The notes: a model not told the origin generated them from the sequence alone. A DNA stretch of 64,000 nt from Actinoplanes siamensis (GCF_016862395.1 NZ_BOMW01000036.1:1-64000); one strand, 5' to 3'; shown: positions 32,844 to 42,548, counted from the first letter of the stretch. Program-made: numbers and translations.

Positions 32844-34676
32844 TCAGGGGATCGTGGTGATGCGGTCGGCGCGGCCCGGCTGGATGGTGCCGGTGCCGAG
32901 GTAGGCGGTCAGGGCGTCGATGTCGAAGCCCGGCGCGGTGACCCGTCCCGTGCCCTGGGCCAGGGCGCTGAAGCCGTCGCCGCCGTTGGCCAGGAAGTCG
33001 TTGGTGGTGACCAGGTAGTTCGCGGCGGGGTCGATCGGCGTGCCGTTCAGCGACAGGGCGGTGATCCGGGAGCCGGGCGCGGCCGACGCGCTCCAGGTGT
33101 AGGTCAGGCCCGTGGAAACCTGGAGGATCTTGGTGGAGGTCTGGCCGCCGTAGCCGGCGAACTGCTGCTCCAGCACGTTCTTGAGCTGGGCGCCGGTGAG
33201 GGTCTGGGTGACCACCAGGTTGTTGAACGGCTGGACGGTGAACGCCTCGCCGTAGGTGACCTGCCCGTAGGCCTCGCCGCCGGAGGACTGGTCGGCGTCC
33301 AGGTCGGCGCGGATGCCGCCCGGGTTCATCAGGGCCAGCTGGGCGCCGGCGGACCTGGTGTAGGCCAGCTGGGCGTCCGCGATCACGTCGCCGAGCGGGC
33401 TCTCGCCGGATGCGGCGGGGGTCCGCGCGATGTCCCCGGAGATGCTGCCGACCAGCCGGTTCGCGATCGGGGCGACGGCGGTGCGGTACTTGTCGGCCAC
33501 CTTCTTCGCGGCCTGGTCGACGGTGTCCGGGTTCTTCAAAAAGACGCCGGCGGCGTCCTTCTTCCAGCCGCCGTTGCCGTCCGGGACCCCGTTCTCGACG
33601 ATCACGTTCTTCGCGGTGATCTCGGTGAACCGGCCGGTGCGCTTGTCCAGCGAGTAATCGATGTCGGTCACCAGCTGGCCGTTGGTGCCGGCGCTGGTGA
33701 CCACCGTCGGCTGTCCCGTCCGGTCCGGCAGCGTGCACGAGTAGAACCGGTGCGTGTGCCCGGACACCACGAGGCCGATCTCCGGGTTCAGGCCCTTGAC
33801 GATGTCGACGACCGGGCCGGAGAAGTTCACGCAGTCCGAGACGCCGGGGGTGGGCGTGGCCGCGCCCTGCGAGCCGCCCTCGTGCAGCAGCAGCACCTGC
33901 GCCTTGACCCCGAGCCGCCGGAGGATGTCGCTCCACTTGTTCGCGGTCACGATCTCGTCGGTGAAGTGCACGTTCCTGATGCCGGCCGGGTTCACGATGC
34001 CGGCCGTGCCCTCCAGGGTCAGGCCGATGAAGCCGACCGGCACGCCCTTGACGTACTTGATCTCGACGGGCGGCAGGACCGGCCGCCCGGTCTTGTTGTC
34101 GATGGTGTTGGCCGCGAGGTAGCTGAACCGGGCACCCCGGAAGCCGTCGCCGTCCTGGCAGCCGTCGACCGGGTGACAGCCGCCGCGCTGCAGGCGGATC
34201 AGCTCGTCCACGCCCTCGTCGAACTCGTGGTTGCCGACCGAGCTGACCTGCAGGCCGATGGTGTTCATCAGCTCGATCGTCGGCTCGTCGTGGAAGGCGG
34301 CGCTGACCAGCGGCGACGCGCCGATCAGGTCGCCGGCGCCGGCGGTGATGGTGTTCCGGCCAGCCCTGTCCGCCTCGGCGCGCAGCCTCTTCAGGTAGGT
34401 CGCCAGGTACTCGACGCCGCCGGCCGGGGTGCTCGTGCCGCCGGCGTTGACCACGGCGCCGCTGCCGACCGGCGGGTCGATGGCGCCGTGGAAGTCGTTG
34501 TAGCTCAGTATCTGGCCCGTGACCACCGGGGCGCCGTGCGGCGCGCCGTAGGAGGCGGTGACCGGGGCGAATTCGGCGGCTGCCGCGGGCGGGGCGGCGG
34601 GCAGCGCGGAAAGGGTGCCGGCGACGGCCAGCGCGACGGCTGGCAGGCCGATGCGCCGCCGGAGCGGAGAGGTCAT
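32844..34676 (-). CDS. Secreted 5'-nucleotidase / bifunctional metallophosphatase (UshA-like)
   Basis: Extracellular phosphoesterase that releases phosphate from nucleotides. A Sec signal peptide (residues 1-33, with ALPAAPPAAAA cleavage region) is followed by a calcineurin-like domain: ILSYNDFHGAID, GAGDLIGAS, GNHEFDEGVDEL and VVSGHTHRFYSC provide the two-metal site. The C-terminal 5_nucleotid_C domain (about 345-600) contains GVRAD-like GGIRADLDA, and FAGYGGQTSTKI. 610 residues, close to UshA. ATG chosen at the signal peptide. Its own terminator isolates it from the leader downstream. Confidence 0.9.
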   Translation of the reverse strand: MTSPLRRRIGLPAVALAVAGTLSALPAAPPAAAAEFAPVTASYGAPHGAPVVTGQILSYNDFHGAIDPPVGSGAVVNAGGTSTPAGGVEYLATYLKRLRAEADRAGRNTITAGAGDLIGASPLVSAAFHDEPTIELMNTIGLQVSSVGNHEFDEGVDELIRLQRGGCHPVDGCQDGDGFRGARFSYLAANTIDNKTGRPVLPPVEIKYVKGVPVGFIGLTLEGTAGIVNPAGIRNVHFTDEIVTANKWSDILRRLGVKAQVLLLHEGGSQGAATPTPGVSDCVNFSGPVVDIVKGLNPEIGLVVSGHTHRFYSCTLPDRTGQPTVVTSAGTNGQLVTDIDYSLDKRTGRFTEITAKNVIVENGVPDGNGGWKKDAAGVFLKNPDTVDQAAKKVADKYRTAVAPIANRLVGSISGDIARTPAASGESPLGDVIADAQLAYTRSAGAQLALMNPGGIRADLDADQSSGGEAYGQVTYGEAFTVQPFNNLVVTQTLTGAQLKNVLEQQFAGYGGQTSTKILQVSTGLTYTWSASAAPGSRITALSLNGTPIDPAANYLVTTNDFLANGGDGFSALAQGTGRVTAPGFDIDALTAYLGTGTIQPGRADRITTIP

Positions 34677-34846
34677 GATCTTCGATCCCCGAATCTGGTG
34701 TGGATGATCAGGCAACGAGATCAGACTCGCCGATCGGCCGGTCCGGCGCCAGCACTTCGAGGTGACAAGTGCATTGCCGGGCGCCGATGTCCACGCCGCC
34801 ACGGTGCGATGTCGTGTCGGAGGGCCGGCATACACTGGCTCCCGCG

Positions 34847-37246
34847 ATGCGACCTTCTTCAGAACCTTCCGACAACGCCCTGTTCGCGCTCCCCACGGCC
34901 GCGCCGCCGCCGGTTCGCCCGGTCGCGCCCCGGCCGTCGCGCGGGACCGACCCCGAGTCGCTGCTCGAGGGGCTGAACGGCCCGCAGCGGGACGCCGTGA
35001 CGCATGCCGGCGGGCCGCTGCTGATCGTGGCCGGAGCAGGCTCGGGCAAGACCCGGGTGCTGACCCACCGGATCGCGTATCTGCTGGCCGCGCGGGACGT
35101 GCACCCGGGCGAGATCATCGCGATCACGTTCACCAACAAGGCGGCCGGCGAGATGAAGGAGCGGGTGGCCCAGCTGGTCGGCCCGCGCGCCCGGCTGATG
35201 TGGGTGTCGACGTTCCACTCCGCCTGTGTCCGGATCCTGCGGGCCGAGCACGAGCACGCCGGGCTGAAAAGCACGTTCTCCATCTACGACGCTGACGACT
35301 CGCGCCGGCTGATGCAGCTGGTCGCCCGCGAGCTGGATCTGGACCCGAAGCGGTACACCGCGCGGGGCCTGGCCGCCCAGGTGTCGAACCTGAAGAACGA
35401 GCTGGTCGACCCGGAAGAGTTCAAGCAGCGGGCGAAGGGGCCGAACGAGCGGGCCGTCGCCGAGGCGTACGAGCTGTACCAACGCCGCCTGCGCGAGGCG
35501 CACGCGCTGGACTTCGACGACATCATCATGGCGACGGTGCACCTGTTCCAGTCGCATCCGCTGGTCGCCGAGGCCTACCGCCGGCGGTTCCGGCACGTGC
35601 TGGTCGACGAGTACCAGGACACCAACCACGCGCAGTACACGCTGATCCGGGAGCTGGTGGGCACCGAGGATCCGTCCGAACTGTGCGTGGTCGGCGACGC
35701 CGACCAGTCGATCTACGCGTTCCGCGGCGCGACGATCCGCAACATCCTGGAGTTCGAGCGCGACTACCCGGCCGCGCGCACGATCCTGCTGGAGCAGAAC
35801 TACCGCTCCACCCAGACCATCCTCACCGCGGCCAACGCGGTGATCGACAGGAACACCTCGCGCAAGCCCAAGCGGCTCTGGAGCGACCAGGGCGCCGGTG
35901 AGCAGATCGTCGGATATGTCGCCGACACCGAGCACGCCGAGGCGGACTGGGTGGCCCGGGAGATCGACCGGCTCGCCGACCGGCACCAGGTGCGGCCCGG
36001 TGACGTGGCCGTCTTCTACCGCACCAACAACCAGTCCCGGGTGTTCGAGGAGGTGTTCATCCGCGTCGGCCTGCCCTACAAGGTGGTCGGCGGGGTGCGC
36101 TTCTACGAGCGCAAGGAGGTGCGCGACGCGCTGGCCTACCTGCGCGCGATCGTGAACGAGGACGACACGGTCAGCGTCCGCCGCGTGCTGAACACGCCGA
36201 AACGCGGGATCGGGGACCGCGCCGAAGCCTGCGTCGAGGCGCTCGCCAACCGGGACCGGATCTCGTTCGGCCAAGCGCTGCGGAACGCGCGGAACGCGCC
36301 AGGCATCTCCACCCGCGCGGCGAACAGCATCGCCGACTTCGTGCGGCTCCTCGACGACCTGCGGGAGCTGTCGCTGACCGCACCGCCGGAGGAGGTGCTG
36401 GAGGGGGTGCTGCAGCGTTCCGGCCTGCTCAGCGAGCTGGAGGAGAGTCTCGACCCGCAGGACCAGGGCCGGGTGGAGAACCTGCAGGAGCTGGTCAGCG
36501 TCGCCCGGGAGTACACCGAGCGGGTCGAGTCCCAGGAGGACGAGACGGCCACCCTGGCCGGGTTCCTGGAGCAGGTGGCGCTGGTCGCGGACGCCGACCA
36601 GATCCCCTCCGACGACCCGGAGCACCAGGGCGTGGTCACGCTGATGACCCTGCACACCGCGAAGGGCCTGGAGTTCCCGGTGGTGTTCCTGACCGGCTTG
36701 GAGGACGGCGTCTTCCCGCACATGCGGGCCATGTCGGACAACGCCGAGCTGGAAGAGGAGCGCCGCCTGGCGTACGTGGGGATCACCCGCGCCCGGCAGC
36801 GCCTCTACCTGTCCCGGGCGGTGACCCGGTCGGCGTGGGGCCAGCCGCAGTACAACCCGCCGTCGCGGTTCACCGACGAGCTGCCGGGCGAACTGGTGCG
36901 CTGGGACCGGACCGGCGGGTCGTACACGTCGTGGTCCGGCACCGGCGGCGGGGTCGGCGGCCGCGGCGGCGGCGACCGCCAGCGGGGTGGCGGCTTCGCC
37001 GGCGGCACGCCGAAGGCGCAGCGCATCGCCGAGCGGCTGGGCATCGACGGCAGCAAGCTGGCCACCGCCAGCGAGCTCAAGCAGGCGCCGAAGGTCGAGC
37101 CCGGCGACCGGGTCAACCACCAGAGGTACGGCCTGGGCCGGGTCGTCACCGTCGAGGGTCAGGGCCCGGGGGCCCGTGCCCAGATCGACTTCGGGGATCA
37201 GGTGATGTGGCTGATCCTGCGCCACGCCCCGATCGAGAAGATCTAG
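34847..37246 (+). CDS. pcrA: ATP-dependent DNA helicase PcrA/UvrD
   Basis: SF1A 3'-5' helicase for repair and replication restart. Motifs: Walker A AGAGSGKTRVLT near residue 67, TFTNKAAGEMKER (Ia), DEYQDTN (II), GDADQSIYAFRGA (III), LEQNYRS (IV), TLHTAKGLEFPVVFL (V) and VGITRARQRLYLS (VI). A Gly-rich linker (about 700-730) leads to the C-terminal tudor-like segment VNHQRYGLGRVV that binds RNA polymerase in PcrA. 799 residues. ATG at MRPSSEPSD sits 10 nt after TACACT, so a near-leaderless transcript is possible. Confidence 0.95.
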   Translation: MRPSSEPSDNALFALPTAAPPPVRPVAPRPSRGTDPESLLEGLNGPQRDAVTHAGGPLLIVAGAGSGKTRVLTHRIAYLLAARDVHPGEIIAITFTNKAAGEMKERVAQLVGPRARLMWVSTFHSACVRILRAEHEHAGLKSTFSIYDADDSRRLMQLVARELDLDPKRYTARGLAAQVSNLKNELVDPEEFKQRAKGPNERAVAEAYELYQRRLREAHALDFDDIIMATVHLFQSHPLVAEAYRRRFRHVLVDEYQDTNHAQYTLIRELVGTEDPSELCVVGDADQSIYAFRGATIRNILEFERDYPAARTILLEQNYRSTQTILTAANAVIDRNTSRKPKRLWSDQGAGEQIVGYVADTEHAEADWVAREIDRLADRHQVRPGDVAVFYRTNNQSRVFEEVFIRVGLPYKVVGGVRFYERKEVRDALAYLRAIVNEDDTVSVRRVLNTPKRGIGDRAEACVEALANRDRISFGQALRNARNAPGISTRAANSIADFVRLLDDLRELSLTAPPEEVLEGVLQRSGLLSELEESLDPQDQGRVENLQELVSVAREYTERVESQEDETATLAGFLEQVALVADADQIPSDDPEHQGVVTLMTLHTAKGLEFPVVFLTGLEDGVFPHMRAMSDNAELEEERRLAYVGITRARQRLYLSRAVTRSAWGQPQYNPPSRFTDELPGELVRWDRTGGSYTSWSGTGGGVGGRGGGDRQRGGGFAGGTPKAQRIAERLGIDGSKLATASELKQAPKVEPGDRVNHQRYGLGRVVTVEGQGPGARAQIDFGDQVMWLILRHAPIEKI

Positions 37247-37257
37247 GAGCCGATCTC

Positions 37258-38172
37258 TCAGTACGAGTCGCAGCCGGGAATGTCGATCCCACGCCGATGC
37301 ATCCACGCGGTCGGCTCGACCGGGTTCTTGTAGTGCCCCTCGTGCACCTCGAAGTGCAGGTGCGGGCCGGTCGAGTGCCCTGTCGAGCCCTCGTCGCCGA
37401 TCTGCTCGCCGGCTCGGACGACCTGGCCGGCGGTCACCGCGATCCGGGACATGTGGCCGTAGTGGGTGAGCCAGCCGTCGCCGTGGTCGATCAGCACGGC
37501 GTTGCCGTACCCTTCGGCCATCCCGGCCCGGACGACCACGCCGGCGCCGGCCGCGAGGATCGGGCTGCCGTCCGGCGCGGCCATGTCGACGCCGGCGTGC
37601 AGGCGGCCCCAGCGCTGGCCGAAGCAGGAGGTGACCCGGGCGGCCGGGTTCGGGTTCACCCAGGCGGCCCCGGTTCCGCCGGGCGTCACGTGACCCGGCG
37701 CGGGCGCCGCGGCAGCCACGGCCACCGGCACGGGCCGGTTCTTCCGCTTCACCGCGGCGATCCCCGGGCCGGCGTCGCCGGGCAGGAGCGACCGGGCGGC
37801 CGTCCCCGGGCCGGCGTCGCCGGGCAGGAGCGACCGGGCGGCGCTGCCCGGGCCCGCGTCGCCGGGCAGGAGCGACTGCCGGGTGTACGCCTTGCCGGGC
37901 GCCTCGTCGCCGGCCGGCGGGACGATCGGCAGGGCGGCGGAGGCGTGTGCGGCGGTGTGCCCGCCGCTGGAGGCGTGGTCCGCCGGGCCGGCGGCGGACG
38001 CGGCGGCGCCGGCCGCGCCGATGCCGGTGGCCAGGGTGGCGGTCAGCGCGGTCAGCGAGAGCGCGGAGCGGCCACGGGTGGCGAAGAGAGCTGGGAACGC
38101 CGGGGCGCGGTGCCGGCGCAGGCGCTCCTGACGGTGCCGCCCGCTGTGGTCCGCTGCCGAAGACTGCCCCAC
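37258..38172 (-). CDS. M23 family peptidase with internal 14-residue repeats
   Basis: Secreted peptidoglycan endopeptidase or LytM-like protein. A basic N-terminus precedes a hydrophobic export segment (about 36-60). A linker has three near-perfect copies of SLLPGDAGPGxAAR. The C-terminal LytM domain has CFGQRWGRLHAGVDMAAP with HxxxD zinc ligands and GPHLHFEVH with HxH, so the site looks intact. 304 residues. Convergent with pcrA, 11 bp apart; same strand as a second M23 gene upstream. Confidence 0.88.
   Translation of the reverse strand: MGQSSAADHSGRHRQERLRRHRAPAFPALFATRGRSALSLTALTATLATGIGAAGAAASAAGPADHASSGGHTAAHASAALPIVPPAGDEAPGKAYTRQSLLPGDAGPGSAARSLLPGDAGPGTAARSLLPGDAGPGIAAVKRKNRPVPVAVAAAAPAPGHVTPGGTGAAWVNPNPAARVTSCFGQRWGRLHAGVDMAAPDGSPILAAGAGVVVRAGMAEGYGNAVLIDHGDGWLTHYGHMSRIAVTAGQVVRAGEQIGDEGSTGHSTGPHLHFEVHEGHYKNPVEPTAWMHRRGIDIPGCDSY
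37755..37876 (-). repeat. 42-bp coding tandem repeat
   Basis: The segment beginning TCGCCGGGCAGGAGCGAC (plus strand) recurs at 37775, 37817 and 37859, exactly 42 bp apart, encoding the SLLPGDAGPG repeats of the M23 peptidase linker. Confidence 0.85.
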
Positions 38173-38284
38173 GCGAGACTCTCCTCCCGACGACCGTGAT
38201 CTGTGCCGACACGGTTCTGTCGGCGCGGTCCGGGGAGCGCTGAGGGGGTGTGGGGCCGGTTCAACCGACCTGCAACCGGATGGA

Positions 38285-39046
38285 TCAGGAAGCGGCTTCG
38301 GCGGCGGCCATGCCCGCGTACACCGACTCGATCTGGAGCTGGATGTCGACCCCGTGACCCTTGAGGAAGGTGATCGGGTCGACCGGCTTGCCGGCGACGT
38401 GGATCTCCAGGTGCAGGTGCGTGCCGTACGAGTAGCCGGTGTTCCCGATCTCGCCGACCACCTGGCCGGCCTTTACCACGTCGCCCTTCTTCACCAGCAG
38501 CCGCCGGGAGTGGGCGTAGATGACCTCGGTGCCGTCGTCCTGCCGGACGGTGATCGAGTAGCCGTAGCCGCCGTTGTAGCCGGCCGCGGTCACCGTGCCG
38601 CCGTGCACCGCCTTGTACGGCGTGCCCTCCGGGGCGGCCAGGTCGATGCCGGCGTGCAGCTTGCCGAACCGCACCCCGAACGCGGAGGTGAACTGGTAGT
38701 CGTCGACCGGCAGGACGTAGACCTCGGCGGCCGCCTGCTCCTCGGTCAGCTTCGTGCCGGCCTTGGCGGTGGCGTCCCGGTTCTCGCTGCGGGAGGCGCG
38801 GCCCGCCTCGTCCGTGCGGCTCTGCAGCGCGTCCGCGGCGACCTGACTCTGCGCCTTGTCCAGGCTCTGCAGGACGTCCGGGTTGATCGTCTTGGCGTCG
38901 GAGAGGTTCGACGCGGCGCCGAGGGCGACCACGCCGGCGCCGACGAAGGCGGAGGTGACGACTGCGGCGTAGCGGCTGCGCGGAGGAGTGGGTACGCGGC
39001 GCCGCCCGCGATAGCGATCGGGCTCAGACGACAAGCGCTGGCGCAC
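38285..39046 (-). CDS. M23 family peptidase
   Basis: Second LytM-domain protein, 253 residues, membrane-anchored or exported through one helix (AAVVTSAFVGAGVVALGAA, about residues 27-46). A helical, Gln/Ala-rich segment (DVLQSLDKAQSQVAADALQ) may form a coiled coil. The catalytic domain has FGKLHAGIDLAAP and GTHLHLEIHVAG with all four zinc-site residues. GTG start with GGAGGG upstream. Only about 20% of the upstream Ser/Pro linker seen in its neighbour is present here. Confidence 0.88.
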   Translation of the reverse strand: MRQRLSSEPDRYRGRRRVPTPPRSRYAAVVTSAFVGAGVVALGAASNLSDAKTINPDVLQSLDKAQSQVAADALQSRTDEAGRASRSENRDATAKAGTKLTEEQAAAEVYVLPVDDYQFTSAFGVRFGKLHAGIDLAAPEGTPYKAVHGGTVTAAGYNGGYGYSITVRQDDGTEVIYAHSRRLLVKKGDVVKAGQVVGEIGNTGYSYGTHLHLEIHVAGKPVDPITFLKGHGVDIQLQIESVYAGMAAAEAAS

Positions 39047-39426
39047 GAAAGACCCTCCGTCGACGACATTGCGGCGGCACCCTCGAGCCCCGCGTCAAGC
39101 GGTTAACGAGTGTTGGCCGGGTTGCCGCTTGGGGGTGAACCTGTGCGACAGCCGTGGCCACGGTAACGAAACGGCCGGTCTCTCACAAGTCGCAGCGCCA
39201 ATTTCGTGACAGTTCCGCGCCGGTATTGATCAGCTATTGTCCGAATTGGTTACCTTTCCACGACGACGAATGGCCAACGTTGAGTAATCGTCGATAAAAC
39301 ACAAAGTAATGTGACGGGCATAACCATTCCCTGGGCGTGTCCTGGTCGGACCGGCTACCCCGGGGCCCGTACGGCGGGTTACCGTTCGTTCAGGTGGACA
39401 CCGAGGTCCTCGGCCAAGGAGTGGGC
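39047..39426. other. Divergent intergenic region with an A/T-rich core
   Basis: About 380 bp between the M23 gene and icmB. The part from about 39220 to 39330 is close to half A+T, far above the background, with runs such as CGATAAAACACAAAGTAATG and the palindrome CAACGTTG. It probably holds promoters for both genes. I could not assign boxes or a known riboswitch. Confidence 0.5.
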
Positions 39427-39831
39427 ATGCAAGCACGGATCAGGGTCGTCGTCGCGAAGCCGGGGCTGGACGGGCACGACCGGGGAGTCAAGGTGGTGGC
39501 CCGCGCGCTGCGCGACGCCGGTATGGAGGTGATCTACACCGGGCTGCACCAGACGCCCGAGCAGATCGTCGAGACGGCGATCCAGGAGGACGCCGGCGCC
39601 ATCGGCCTGTCGATCCTGTCCGGGGCGCACATGACGCTGTTCCGCAAGGTGCTGCAACTGCTCGCCGAGCGCGACGCCACGGACATCGTGGTATTCGGTG
39701 GCGGCATCATTCCGGAGGAGGACATCACCGAATTGGAATCACTCGGTGTAGCCAAGGTATTCACTCCGGGTGCGACGACCGCATCCATCATCGAATGGGT
39801 TCGCGCCAATGTCGGCGCGCAGGTCGCCTAG
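39427..39831 (+). CDS. icmB: B12-binding small subunit of isobutyryl-CoA mutase type
   Basis: Stand-alone cobalamin-binding domain of 134 residues, the size of Streptomyces IcmB. It carries the base-off signature GLDGHDRGVKVVARAL (DxHxxG with the lower ligand His), LSILSGAH (SxL) and VFGGGIIPEED (GG). It would pair with a separate large mutase subunit not in this window. Placement near pcrA, M23 genes and sucCD matches the icmB region of Streptomyces. AAGGAG 5 nt before ATG 39427 decides the start. A small subunit for another acyl-CoA mutase is possible. Confidence 0.82.
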   Translation: MQARIRVVVAKPGLDGHDRGVKVVARALRDAGMEVIYTGLHQTPEQIVETAIQEDAGAIGLSILSGAHMTLFRKVLQLLAERDATDIVVFGGGIIPEEDITELESLGVAKVFTPGATTASIIEWVRANVGAQVA

Positions 39832-40483
39832 GGCCCGTCTCGCCGACCACGCGAGCGCAATGCGGGGTCCGGGCGGTGGCCGGCGTCGACCGGAAAGGTC
39901 GCATACCGGTGTCGTACCTGGCCTTTCCGGGTGCCGTCAGGTGCCGCCGCGGCCCCGCGCGATCCGCGGCCCGGGTTCCGGACCCGGCCGGCGGTGGACA
40001 GACAGAGGGAGAGGCCGGACGCACCCCTCACACGTCCGGCCCCTCTATGCGCGATGCCCCGCCGCCACCCCTCGACCGACAGGGCATCGGCCGCTTTCCC
40101 GTCCGCGGACCCGCTGGCAGGCCGCCGACATCACACTCAACGACGCCTTCTCCGGAGGGTTACGCGGGCTCGCGTGACTTTTTTCGGCCAGTTGCGCGGG
40201 CCGGTCACGGAGATCGACAGCGGGGCACCGGCAGGCTCCCCCGGCACACCTGTCCCTACCGTCCCGGAGCTGCGATTTCGTCCCTCTGGTGTGTGGTCTT
40301 GCACACCCTGTACCCGCGCGGGCACGAAGCCCGAATCGGTCGCTACTCTGCGGAAGAAGGCCATTTCCGATGGCCGGACGATCCTCACGCTGGCGGCGCC
40401 ACTGCGACGCGCCGCGCACACAACAGGTCGGGACGCAATGGTGCGGCTTGCCGGCGCTTGGCGTCGCGAGCGAAAGGAGACAC
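39832..40483. other. Intergenic region icmB-sucC, no gene seen
   Basis: About 650 bp without convincing coding frame. It holds a probable icmB terminator and, near sucC, a possible -10 TACTCT (40344-40349) without an obvious -35. Nothing else could be supported. Confidence 0.5.
40009..40045 (+). terminator. Probable icmB terminator
   Basis: GAGAGGCCGGACG pairs with CGTCCGGCCCCTC (one mismatch) over an 11-nt loop. Confidence 0.55.
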
Positions 40484-41662
40484 GTGGACCTGTTCGAGTA
40501 TCAGGGGCGCGACCTGTTCGAACGGCACGGCCTGCCCGTGCTGGGCGGCGGTGTCGCCGAGACCCCGCAGGAGGCCCGGGCGATCGCCGAGCGGCTGGGC
40601 GGCAAGGTCGTCGTCAAGGCGCAGGTCAAGGTCGGCGGCCGGGGCAAGGCCGGCGGCGTCAAGCTGGCCGACGGCCCGGACGAGGCGCAGGCCCGCGCCG
40701 CCGACATCCTGGGCATGGACATCAAGGGCCACACGGTCCACAAGGTGATGCTGGCCGAGACGGCCGACATCAAGGAGGAGTACTACTTCTCCTACCTGCT
40801 GGACCGGGCCAACCGGACCTTCCTCTGCATCGCCAGCGTCGCCGGCGGCATGGAGATCGAGCAGGTCGCCGAGGAGCAGCCGGACCGGGTCGCCAAGATC
40901 TCGATCGACGCCAGCAAGGGCGTGGACGAGGCCAAGGCCCGCGAGATCGTCGCCGCGGCGCAGTTCCCGGCCGAGGTCGCCGACCAGGTCACCGACATCG
41001 CGGTGAAGCTCTGGCAGGCCTTCGTGGCCGAGGACGCCACGCTGGTCGAGGTCAACCCGCTGGCCAAGGTCGGCGACGGCCGGGTGCTGGCGCTGGACGC
41101 CAAGGTCACCCTGGACGAGAACGCGTCGTTCCGGCACCCCGACCACGAGGCGCTGGTCGACAAGTCCGCCGTCGACCCGATCGAGCAGGCGGCCAAGGCC
41201 AAGAACCTCAACTACGTCAAGCTCGACGGCGAGGTCGGCATCATCGGCAACGGCGCGGGCCTGGTCATGTCGACCCTCGACGTGGTGGCGTACGCGGGTG
41301 AGAAGCACGGCAACGTGAAGCCGGCGAACTTCCTCGACATCGGCGGCGGCGCGAGCGCCCAGGTGATGGCGAACGGCCTGGAGATCGTCCTCGGCGACCC
41401 GGGCGTGAAGTCGGTCTTCGTCAACGTCTTCGGCGGCATCACCGCCTGCGACGCGGTGGCCAACGGCATCATCCAGGCCCTGCAGCTGCTCGACGAGCGC
41501 GGCGAGACGGTCACCAAGCCGCTCGTGGTGCGTCTCGACGGCAACAACGCCGAGGCCGGCCGTGCCATCCTCGACGGCGCCAACAACCCGCTCGTCACGC
41601 GGGTCGACACGATGGACGGAGCGGCAGAGAAGGCCGCCGAGCTCGCGGCTGCGGGGAAGTGA
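40484..41662 (+). CDS. sucC: Succinyl-CoA synthetase (ADP-forming) beta subunit
   Basis: ATP-grasp subunit of the TCA-cycle enzyme that makes ATP from succinyl-CoA. VDLFEYQGRDLFERHGLPV is the standard N-terminus; KAQVKVGGRGKAGG binds nucleotide; NPLAKVGDGRVLALDAK and NVFGGITACD are conserved. 392 residues. GTG with AAAGGAG upstream decides the start. sucD follows after 4 nt, so both subunits are made together. Confidence 0.96.
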   Translation: MDLFEYQGRDLFERHGLPVLGGGVAETPQEARAIAERLGGKVVVKAQVKVGGRGKAGGVKLADGPDEAQARAADILGMDIKGHTVHKVMLAETADIKEEYYFSYLLDRANRTFLCIASVAGGMEIEQVAEEQPDRVAKISIDASKGVDEAKAREIVAAAQFPAEVADQVTDIAVKLWQAFVAEDATLVEVNPLAKVGDGRVLALDAKVTLDENASFRHPDHEALVDKSAVDPIEQAAKAKNLNYVKLDGEVGIIGNGAGLVMSTLDVVAYAGEKHGNVKPANFLDIGGGASAQVMANGLEIVLGDPGVKSVFVNVFGGITACDAVANGIIQALQLLDERGETVTKPLVVRLDGNNAEAGRAILDGANNPLVTRVDTMDGAAEKAAELAAAGK

Positions 41663-41666
41663 ACTA

Positions 41667-42548
41667 ATGGCTATCTGGCTCACCAAGGACTCCAAGGTCA
41701 TCGTCCAGGGCATCACCGGTGGTGAGGGCTCCAAGCACACCCGCCGGATGCTCGCCGCCGGCACCAACGTGGTCGGTGGCACCAACCCGCGCAAGGCCGG
41801 CACCAAGGTGGACTTCGACGGCACCGAGCTCCCGGTGTTCGCCACCGTCGCCGAGGCGATGAAGGAGACCGGCGCGGACGTATCGGTGATCTTCGTACCG
41901 CCGGCGGGCACCAAGGCCGCCGTCATCGAGGCGATCGACGCCGAGATCCCGCTCGCCGTGGTGATCACGGAGGGCGTGCCGGTGCAGGACTCGGCGTCGT
42001 TCTGGGCGTACAACGTCGCCAAGGGCGGCAAGACCCGGATCATCGGCCCGAACTGCCCGGGCATCGCGTCGCCGGGCGCCTCGAACGCCGGCATCATCCC
42101 GGCCGACATCACCCCGCAGGGCCGGATCGGCCTGGTCAGCAAGAGCGGCACGCTGACCTACCAGCTCATGTACGAGCTGCGCGACTTCGGCTTCTCCACA
42201 GCGGTGGGCATCGGCGGTGACCCGATCATCGGCACCACCCACATCGACGCGCTGAAGGCGTTCCAGGAGGACCCGGACACCGACGCGATCGTCATGATCG
42301 GTGAGATCGGTGGCGACGCCGAGGAGCGGGCCGCCGAGTTCATCAAGGCCAACGTGACCAAGCCGGTGGTCGGCTACATCGCCGGCTTCACCGCGCCGCC
42401 CGGCAAGACCATGGGCCACGCGGGCGCGATCATCTCCGGCTCGGCCGGCACCGCCGACGCGAAGAAGGCGGCGCTGGAGGCGGCCGGCGTGAAGGTCGGC
42501 AAGACGCCGAGCGAGACCGCGCGGCTGATGCGTGAGGTCATGAGCTGA
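41667..42548 (+). CDS. sucD: Succinyl-CoA synthetase (ADP-forming) alpha subunit
   Basis: CoA-binding subunit carrying the phosphohistidine. VIVQGITGGEGSKHT and GGTNPRKAG near the start, GPNCPGIASPG, and the active His in GHAGAIISGSAGT near residue 248. 293 residues. ATG lies 4 nt after sucC. A PerM-like gene follows, as in mycobacteria. Confidence 0.96.
   Translation: MAIWLTKDSKVIVQGITGGEGSKHTRRMLAAGTNVVGGTNPRKAGTKVDFDGTELPVFATVAEAMKETGADVSVIFVPPAGTKAAVIEAIDAEIPLAVVITEGVPVQDSASFWAYNVAKGGKTRIIGPNCPGIASPGASNAGIIPADITPQGRIGLVSKSGTLTYQLMYELRDFGFSTAVGIGGDPIIGTTHIDALKAFQEDPDTDAIVMIGEIGGDAEERAAEFIKANVTKPVVGYIAGFTAPPGKTMGHAGAIISGSAGTADAKKAALEAAGVKVGKTPSETARLMREVMS

Noticed and set aside
34859..38212. 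1117-residue minus-strand open frame antisense to pcrA
   Set aside because: Gln/Arg/Ala/Val-rich shadow of a clear helicase gene, with no domain pattern of its own.
39047..39250. Possible c-di-AMP (ydaO) riboswitch upstream of the M23 gene
   Set aside because: M23-type genes are known targets and GGGGGTGAACC is present, but it is on the opposite strand to the gene and the conserved core was not found.
39230..39426. Possible cobalamin riboswitch before icmB
   Set aside because: The gene binds B12, but no B12-box-like sequence was seen.
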